Shown here in pieces: positions 58,523 through 64,000 of a stretch of DNA of 64,000 nucleotides. Where the stretch lies: assembly GCA_937959275.1 (NCBI GenBank), contig CALGLU010000018.1:124001-188000 (forward strand), in the 5' to 3' direction. Positions within the stretch are counted from its first letter, which is position 1; the number at the start of each line of letters is the position of its first letter. The notes beneath the pieces were generated by a model. The model was not told the DNA's origin. It saw only the letters and a list, made by a program, of their open reading frames with translations, and made no database searches. Origin of the DNA: an uncultured Saprospiraceae bacterium. GTDB taxonomy: Bacteria > Bacteroidota > Bacteroidia > Chitinophagales > Saprospiraceae. Position numbers and translations under genes: made by a program.

Positions 58523-58753
58523 GTGATCGTCGTGAATGGTGGGATTGAATGTTGAATTTTTAATTTTAATTGTTGATATTGACCTTACCTGTCGGTAATT
58601 AGATCTTGAATTTCTTAGCTATATTCTCATTTGTCTATGAATTAGATGGATTAATCTTAATCATTTACAAAATCCGTAAAAGACATCTAGATTTGGGCGT
58701 GAAATATTTCATCTCTAGAATTCCTATATACTTTAATTAAAATCTTAACTCTT

Positions 58754-61498
58754 ATGAAATACCCTTTGCTTTACCTCCTTGCAATGTCATGTCTATTGTC
58801 ATGTGTTACAAAAAAAACGACGACTCAACCAATTGAAGACGTGATTGTAAAAGAAGCAACTCCTATGGATAACACTGACAAACTACCTCCAATTATTGAT
58901 CGAGAAATCATATTTGGCAATCCCGAAATTTCGAGTGCTAGATTATCACCTGATGGTAAATGGATGAGTTTTATGAAACCGCTCGATGACGTGAGGAACA
59001 TTTGGATTAAACAGATCGATGAGCCATTTGAAAATGCAAAACCAATTACTGCAGATACAGAAAGACCAATTCCAGGCTATTTCTGGAGTCGTGACAGTCA
59101 ATATTTATTATATGTACAAGATAAAGGAGGAGATGAAAATTATCAAGTGTATGCACTTGACCCACTAGCCACTCCTGCAGATGGTAGCAAAGTCCCTGAC
59201 GCTAGAAATATTACAAATGTAGATGGCATTCGAGCCATGATCTTCAGCGTTCCAAAGTCAACACCAGACTGGATGTATGTTGGGATAAATGACAGAGACA
59301 AGGCATGGCATGATCTCTATAAAATCCAAATCTCAACAGGAGAAAGAACACTCGTCCGAGAAAACAAAGATCAAATCACAAATTGGATTTTTGATCTTGA
59401 TGATGAATTAAGAATGGCCTCAAAAACAGATGCCGATGGTGGAACAGTTTTTCTTTCTATTGATGGCGACGAATTTAAAGAAATCTATACTTGTTCTGTG
59501 TTGGAAGCCTGTGGTGTATCAAGTTTCGAAAAAGGCAATCAATCCGCTTATTTCATAACGAATAAAGGCAACGTTGATCTAACACAATTAGTAAAGATCG
59601 ATCCAAATACTGGTGAGACTGAGTTTATGGAATCAGACCTAGAAGGCAAAGTAGATTTTGGAGGCGTGATTACTTCAGATGTCACACATGAAATCATTGC
59701 CACAAGTTATACCGGCGACAAAACCAGACTATACTTTAAAAATAAAGAATGGGAAGCTGAATACAATTGGCTCAAAGAACAATTACCAGGTGCAGAAATT
59801 AATATCGGTTCCTCAACAGATGATGAACGAAAATTTTTAATTTATGCCAATAGCGATACAGATCCAGGTGCAACTTACTTGTATAACAGAGATAAAAAAA
59901 CACTAGATTTTCAATACCGACCTAGACCTAATCTACCCGTTGGAGATCTTGCAGAAATGCAAATTATAAGCTATGCGTCCTCTGACGGCCTTAACATACC
60001 TGCATATTTGACACTACCTAAGGGTGTGGCGGCCAAAAACTTACCTCTTATCATCTTTCCACACGGTGGTCCTTGGGCTAGAGATTACTGGGGCTATAAT
60101 CCTTATGCTCAATTTTTAGCGAACAGAGGCTATGCCGTTCTCAATGTTAACTTTCGAGGCTCGACTGGATTTGGGAAAGATTTTTTAAATGCTGGTAATA
60201 ATGAATGGGGTGAACTCATGCAGGATGACTTAACCTATGGTGGAAAACATCTGGTGAGTCAAGGCATTGCTGATCCAAGAAAAATTGGCATTATGGGAGG
60301 ATCCTATGGCGGCTATGCAACACTAGCAGGCATGACATTTACGCCTGACTTTTATGCCGCTGGTGTCTCCATCGTCGGTCCATCGAATATGATAACGTTA
60401 CTTGAGTCTATTCCTCCTTACTGGGAATCGATTCGAAAGATGTTTCACGAACGCATGGGTGATCCAACGACAGAGGAAGGGAAAGCCCAATTGATGAGAC
60501 AGTCACCCTTATTCCATGCGGATAAAATCAAAACGCCTTTAATGGTAGTGCAAGGTGCAAATGACCCTAGAGTCAAAAAAGCAGAATCTGATCAAATTGT
60601 GGTTGCCATGAGAGAGCTCGGATTGCCTGTTGAATATATTTGTGCGCCAGATGAAGGGCACGGATTTAGCAGACCAGTCAATAACATGGCCTTTCTAGCG
60701 GCTGCGGAGAAGTTTTTAGCCAAACATTTAGGCGGTCGCTATCAGGCCGAGATGCCAGATCATATCGCCAAACGACTTGAAGAAATTACGGTAGACATTA
60801 ATACAGTCACCATGCCAGAAGCAATAGATGAATCAAGGTTAGCGGGTTCACTACCAGTCCCTTCATCCGATCTAGCACCTGCTAATTCTGAATATAAAAT
60901 GATGATCAATATGGGTGGCCAAGAAATCCCAATGGATGTTGTTCAAACAATAACGGATAAGGGTGATAATTGGGAAATTACTCAAAAAATAAGTACGCCA
61001 ATGGGAAATATGGCAGATATAAGTACAGTCACTAAGAAGAGCCTGCAACCTATCTCCCGAAATGTAGATCAAGGTCCAGTAAAAATAAGCATCGATCATT
61101 CTGGGGATCAGATTACTGGTAATATGAGTATGAATGGCAACGAAACACCGATGGATATAAAATTAGATCAGCCAGTATTTGCTGACGGTGGAGCTTTGTA
61201 TGAGACGTTGGCAAGGCTACCTTTGAATGTAGGCTATTCTGCCGTATATCGCACATTTGATGTTCAGCAGCAAAAAGTAAAAGCATTTGAATTAACCGTG
61301 GTCGACATGGAGACCATTGAAGTTCCAGCAGGAAGTTTTGATACATATAAAACAGAAATCAAAGCCTTGGATGATAACCCAGGAGATACGATGTTGTGGT
61401 TTTCGGCCACATCAGACTTTAAAGGATTAGTCAAATCTACCGGATCATCAGCTGAAATGGGTGGGGCAAAAATCACAATGGAATTGAGTAAGAAATAG
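58754..61498 (+). CDS. S9 prolyl-oligopeptidase-family lipoprotein with C-terminal extension
   Basis: 914 residues. Lipoprotein signal peptide with lipobox L-L-S-C. A beta-propeller (about 50-390) precedes the alpha/beta hydrolase domain (about 400-660) with triad S517 (G-G-S-Y-G-G-Y), D604 (G-A-N-D-P-R-V) and H636 (E-G-H-G-F). S9C-type peptidases usually end here, near residue 665. This one carries about 245 further residues: an extra beta-rich domain resembling DUF3108-type folds (V-P-A-G-S-F-D-T-Y-K-T). The action is cleavage of short peptides, probably in the periplasm. Confidence 0.9.
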   Translation: MKYPLLYLLAMSCLLSCVTKKTTTQPIEDVIVKEATPMDNTDKLPPIIDREIIFGNPEISSARLSPDGKWMSFMKPLDDVRNIWIKQIDEPFENAKPITADTERPIPGYFWSRDSQYLLYVQDKGGDENYQVYALDPLATPADGSKVPDARNITNVDGIRAMIFSVPKSTPDWMYVGINDRDKAWHDLYKIQISTGERTLVRENKDQITNWIFDLDDELRMASKTDADGGTVFLSIDGDEFKEIYTCSVLEACGVSSFEKGNQSAYFITNKGNVDLTQLVKIDPNTGETEFMESDLEGKVDFGGVITSDVTHEIIATSYTGDKTRLYFKNKEWEAEYNWLKEQLPGAEINIGSSTDDERKFLIYANSDTDPGATYLYNRDKKTLDFQYRPRPNLPVGDLAEMQIISYASSDGLNIPAYLTLPKGVAAKNLPLIIFPHGGPWARDYWGYNPYAQFLANRGYAVLNVNFRGSTGFGKDFLNAGNNEWGELMQDDLTYGGKHLVSQGIADPRKIGIMGGSYGGYATLAGMTFTPDFYAAGVSIVGPSNMITLLESIPPYWESIRKMFHERMGDPTTEEGKAQLMRQSPLFHADKIKTPLMVVQGANDPRVKKAESDQIVVAMRELGLPVEYICAPDEGHGFSRPVNNMAFLAAAEKFLAKHLGGRYQAEMPDHIAKRLEEITVDINTVTMPEAIDESRLAGSLPVPSSDLAPANSEYKMMINMGGQEIPMDVVQTITDKGDNWEITQKISTPMGNMADISTVTKKSLQPISRNVDQGPVKISIDHSGDQITGNMSMNGNETPMDIKLDQPVFADGGALYETLARLPLNVGYSAVYRTFDVQQQKVKAFELTVVDMETIEVPAGSFDTYKTEIKALDDNPGDTMLWFSATSDFKGLVKSTGSSAEMGGAKITMELSKK

Positions 61499-61513
61499 AA
61501 TTCTCAATTAAAT

Positions 61514-61551
61514 AAAAAACCTCGCTTCAATTGATGCAAGCGAGGTTTTTT
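61514..61551. terminator. Bidirectional rho-independent terminator
   Basis: A perfect 14-bp stem AAAAAACCTCGCTT / AAGCGAGGTTTTTT with a 10-nt loop between the S9 peptidase gene and the convergent LuxR-type gene. It serves both. Confidence 0.9.
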
Positions 61552-61576
61552 ATTTAGACGTTATTTGACACCATAA

Positions 61577-61825
61577 TTAGAGTAGATCTTGCTGTAGGTA
61601 GTTAGCTATGGTCCCAGTTTTATTATTGGCATGCAGTGTTTTATATATACTTTTAATATTCGAGCCTAAACTTTCTGGCGAGATATTGAGCTCTTGTGTG
61701 ATCTCAATAGTTGACTTTCCTTTAACAATCTTTTGCAATATGTCTACTTGCTTTCTTGAAAAGCAACTTGATTTAGTTCTATTCAAAATCAAATTAGTAA
61801 AATACCTTTTTATAAATATTACCAT
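61577..61825 (-). CDS. Small LuxR-type HTH protein, divergent
   Basis: 82 residues, mostly a LuxR-type HTH: F-S-R-K-Q-V-D-I-L-Q-K-I-V-K-G, then I-T-Q-E-L-N-I-S-P-E-S-L, with N-N-K-T-G-T-I in place of the usual N-R-T-E or N-T-A-G. It is more diverged than the two other LuxR-type proteins here and has no TTTACCT element upstream. ATG start at 61825. Orphan regulator with no sensor domain; targets unknown. Confidence 0.75.
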   Translation of the reverse strand: MVIFIKRYFTNLILNRTKSSCFSRKQVDILQKIVKGKSTIEITQELNISPESLGSNIKSIYKTLHANNKTGTIANYLQQDLL

Positions 61826-62149
61826 CTAACGTTTATTTAAATTGGCAGCATTCGAAACTTTATATCATCGCATTACGTAGTAGATGAGTCGTTTTTAATG
61901 GAGACCGATTCGATCACATATCAAAGAAATGAAAATATTGAATAGGAATCAATCCCCCATTTAGAGGGTTTATATTGAAATTCTCCTATAACTAATTTTA
62001 TAAATGCCTCGGAATCATCACATAATCAATACTCTTTGACTTAGCCGTTGACAGTCTTTATATAGGCATGTATAAAAAAATGCTTGTCACTATCCAAAGG
62101 CAATAAGAGTGATGTTTTACGATTTGTAAGAGGATGCTGGAACAAAGAA
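61826..62149. other. Intergenic region, nothing recognised
   Basis: About 324 bp between two minus-strand genes. No tRNA, terminator of standard form, or supportable ORF. A CCCCC...AGAGGG stretch near 61953-61970 is too short to call. Confidence 0.45.
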
Positions 62150-62878
62150 TCAAGTAGTTTTATCTAAATACTTCACTTCTTTAATGATAGCTTTATTCAA
62201 CTTCTTTTCAAAAGAATCCATACTCTCTAGTTCTTCAAGTATTGTATTTATTTTCTCTCTTGCTTGCAAATGGTTTTCTGTATGAATGAGAAAGTGTATG
62301 TAGTCAATTCTGCCTTGGTAATTCGAAAATTGAATATCTAATTCTTCAAATACTTCAATAGCCTTTTCTTGGTTTCCTATTTCAGAAAATGACCATGCAT
62401 ACATTGATTTTTCAGCTGAACTCTTAAATTCTCGATCATTAACTAATTGGAGTCCATACTGGGTTACTTCTTCAAAATTTTCTAAGGCATAGTGACTTCG
62501 AATGAGCTTCGAAAGTAGTGATGGATCATCTTCATGTATTCCTTCTTTACAGGAATTATAAAGATCTAGTGCCCGTTCGTATTCTCCTACTTTATGATAC
62601 TCATCTGCCAATTCGACTTTATTCGAAAATGTATTTGAAAATTTTAAATTCCTCTCTAGCTTATCTATTGTATAATTCTTTACAAAAGTCTCTTTGACGC
62701 CTTCCGCAACTGTATCCAAATTTCTTTGTGAATAAAAATTACTGTAGAGATATATGAGACTACCAATAAATGGAAAAAAAAGTATAATCCAGTACCATTT
62801 CTGATTTATCTTATTCGAATAGGCATGATATAAGCAAAAAGCCTGCAGTGCCATTATTAATGGAAAAAATCTAGCCAT
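62150..62878 (-). CDS. Membrane TPR protein
   Basis: 242 residues. Two N-terminal membrane helices (about 3-20 and 28-47; WYWIILFFPFIGSLIYLY) are joined by a short loop, like the PLDc_N-type anchor. The cytoplasmic-side remainder has TPR hairpins (about 85-225; K-V-G-E-Y-E-R-A-L-D-L-Y, I-G-N-Q-E-K-A-I-E-V-F). No enzymatic motif. It lies 100 bp downstream of lepA on the same strand. Function unknown; a scaffold is likely. Confidence 0.75.
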   Translation of the reverse strand: MARFFPLIMALQAFCLYHAYSNKINQKWYWIILFFPFIGSLIYLYSNFYSQRNLDTVAEGVKETFVKNYTIDKLERNLKFSNTFSNKVELADEYHKVGEYERALDLYNSCKEGIHEDDPSLLSKLIRSHYALENFEEVTQYGLQLVNDREFKSSAEKSMYAWSFSEIGNQEKAIEVFEELDIQFSNYQGRIDYIHFLIHTENHLQAREKINTILEELESMDSFEKKLNKAIIKEVKYLDKTT

Positions 62879-62978
62879 CTGTATTTAGTTGTATCTATTA
62901 TTATCGAGATCTATCTGTCACTAATATATCCTAACTCTTCCTAAATAACAAATAATGACCACTTATCAGCTCTTCTAC

Positions 62979-64000
62979 TTAGTCATCCAATTTCAACACC
63001 TCAAGAAATGCTTTTTGTGGCACTTGTACAGATCCAATCTGTCGCATCTTTTTCTTACCTTTTTTCTGCTTTTCAAGCAATTTTCTTTTTCGTGAAATAT
63101 CACCTCCGTAGCACTTGGCAGTCACATCTTTTCTCAAGGCAGAAATTGTCTCCCGAGCTATTATCTTTGCTCCAACTGCAGCTTGAATTGCAATAACAAA
63201 TTGTTGTCTTGGTAACAACTCCTTTAATTTTTTACAAATTTTTCTACCAAAGTTTGCTGCTTTATCTTTATGAACCAAAGAAGATAACGCATCAACAGAC
63301 TCTCCATTTAATTTAATATCTAACTTCACTAATGCAGATGCTCTGTAATCAATTGGTGCATAATCAAAAGAAGCATAGCCCTTAGAAATTGATTTTAATT
63401 TATCATAAAAATCAAATACAATTTCTGCTAAAGGCAATTCAAAGCTAAGCTCAACTCGTTCTGTGGTCAGATACGTTTGCTTTGACAAAATGCCTCGTTT
63501 ATCAAGTGTCAGGTTCATAATACCGCCTATAAATTCTGGGGCAGTAATAATTTGTGCACTGATATAGGGCTCTTCTACTCTGTCTAGCATGGTCGGGTCT
63601 GGCAATTCTGACGGTGTATTAATCACAAATCGATCGCCTTTCTTTGTATAGGCTACATAGGATACGTTTGGAACAGTCGTAATCACTTCCTGATCAAATT
63701 CTCTAGACAATCTTTCTTGTATGATTTCTAAGTGAAGCATCCCCAAAAAACCACAACGAAATCCAAATCCCAATGCAACAGATGTTTCAGGTTCGAACAC
63801 AAGAGACGCATCATTCAACTGAAGTTTCTCAAGGCTATCTCTCAAGTCTTCAAAATCTTCATTTTCAATTGGATAAATTCCAGCGAAGACCATTGGCTTC
63901 ACATCTTCAAACCCTTGAATGGCTACATCACATGGATTTTCAGACAGTGTAATTGTATCTCCTACTTTAATTTCTTTTGACTCTTTAATACCAGTGATAA
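62979..64000 (-). CDS. lepA: Elongation factor 4 (LepA), 3' part, cut by window edge
   Basis: The frame is open to the right edge, so only the C-terminal ~339 residues are present. These include G-Q-type EF-G domain III/V landmarks and the LepA-specific region: [19 protein letters not shown] (shared with EF-G-like GTPases), then the LepA C-terminal domain with [16 protein letters not shown]. The stop at 62979 matches the usual LepA end. The protein acts on the ribosome. The GTPase domain lies beyond the window. Confidence 0.93.
   Translation of the reverse strand, partial: ITGIKESKEIKVGDTITLSENPCDVAIQGFEDVKPMVFAGIYPIENEDFEDLRDSLEKLQLNDASLVFEPETSVALGFGFRCGFLGMLHLEIIQERLSREFDQEVITTVPNVSYVAYTKKGDRFVINTPSELPDPTMLDRVEEPYISAQIITAPEFIGGIMNLTLDKRGILSKQTYLTTERVELSFELPLAEIVFDFYDKLKSISKGYASFDYAPIDYRASALVKLDIKLNGESVDALSSLVHKDKAANFGRKICKKLKELLPRQQFVIAIQAAVGAKIIARETISALRKDVTAKCYGGDISRKRKLLEKQKKGKKKMRQIGSVQVPQKAFLEVLKLDD

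Overview
The window looks like the chromosome of a marine or gliding-type member of the Bacteroidota, most like the Saprospiria (Lewinella/Saprospira-like). The reasons are AT-rich DNA, very large secreted proteins built from PKD, HYR and SprB-type repeats, two proteins with type IX secretion (T9SS) type-A sorting tails, lipoproteins with Bacteroidota-style lipoboxes, LytS/LytTR regulator pairs, and promoter-like boxes of the TAnnTTTG type. I see no tRNA, rRNA, CRISPR array, transposase or phage gene.

Layout. 1-9498: a short repeat/terminator area, then a 3113-residue T9SS adhesin-like protein on the minus strand. 9831-17818: a regulatory and proteolytic cluster with a small LuxR-type HTH protein, an ECF sigma factor, a membrane TPR protein that looks like its anti-sigma factor, a secreted membrane-anchored TPR-CHAT protease-like protein, and a CSLREA/subtilisin fusion. 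18036-28035: an M43 metalloprotease, a second LuxR-HTH protein and a 2245-residue reprolysin-like protein with five beta-helix modules. 28209-35011: two LytS-type kinase/LytTR-regulator pairs flanking an M43 lipoprotein. 35157-37865: an M20 amidohydrolase, an overlapping SDR oxidoreductase and a small lipoprotein. 38071-45417: a second giant T9SS protein (HYR repeats, dockerin-like segment). 45675-49901: an acyl-ACP thioesterase, a TPR lipoprotein, a MerC-like membrane protein behind a perfect palindrome, an alpha/beta hydrolase and a DUF2007-like protein. 50257-57085: two more M43 proteases, one carrying eight SprB repeats. 57197-61498: a serine hydrolase and an S9 peptidase, both lipoproteins. 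61577-64000: a third small LuxR-HTH protein, a membrane TPR protein and the 3' part of lepA, cut by the window edge.

How the parts fit. Most of the coding capacity is devoted to exported proteins: at least seven predicted exported peptidases (S8, four M43, one reprolysin-like, one S9), plus an exported M20-family amidohydrolase, a serine hydrolase and two giant adhesin-like proteins. Five exported proteins end in the same C-terminal module (V-x-Y/F-x-A-G ... F-x-V-x-x-G-x-x-F-x-A-x-I-x-x-C), distinct from the T9SS type-A tail of the two giants, so two sorting classes appear to coexist. The regulators interspersed among them (one ECF sigma, three LuxR-HTH proteins, two LytTR pairs) are plausible controllers of this secretome, but that is inference from position.

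The best candidate for an undescribed system is the sigma / membrane anti-sigma / periplasmic CHAT trio at 10270-14577, with a recurring TTTACCT-containing element in front of the sigma factor, both nearby LuxR-HTH genes and the subtilisin gene.
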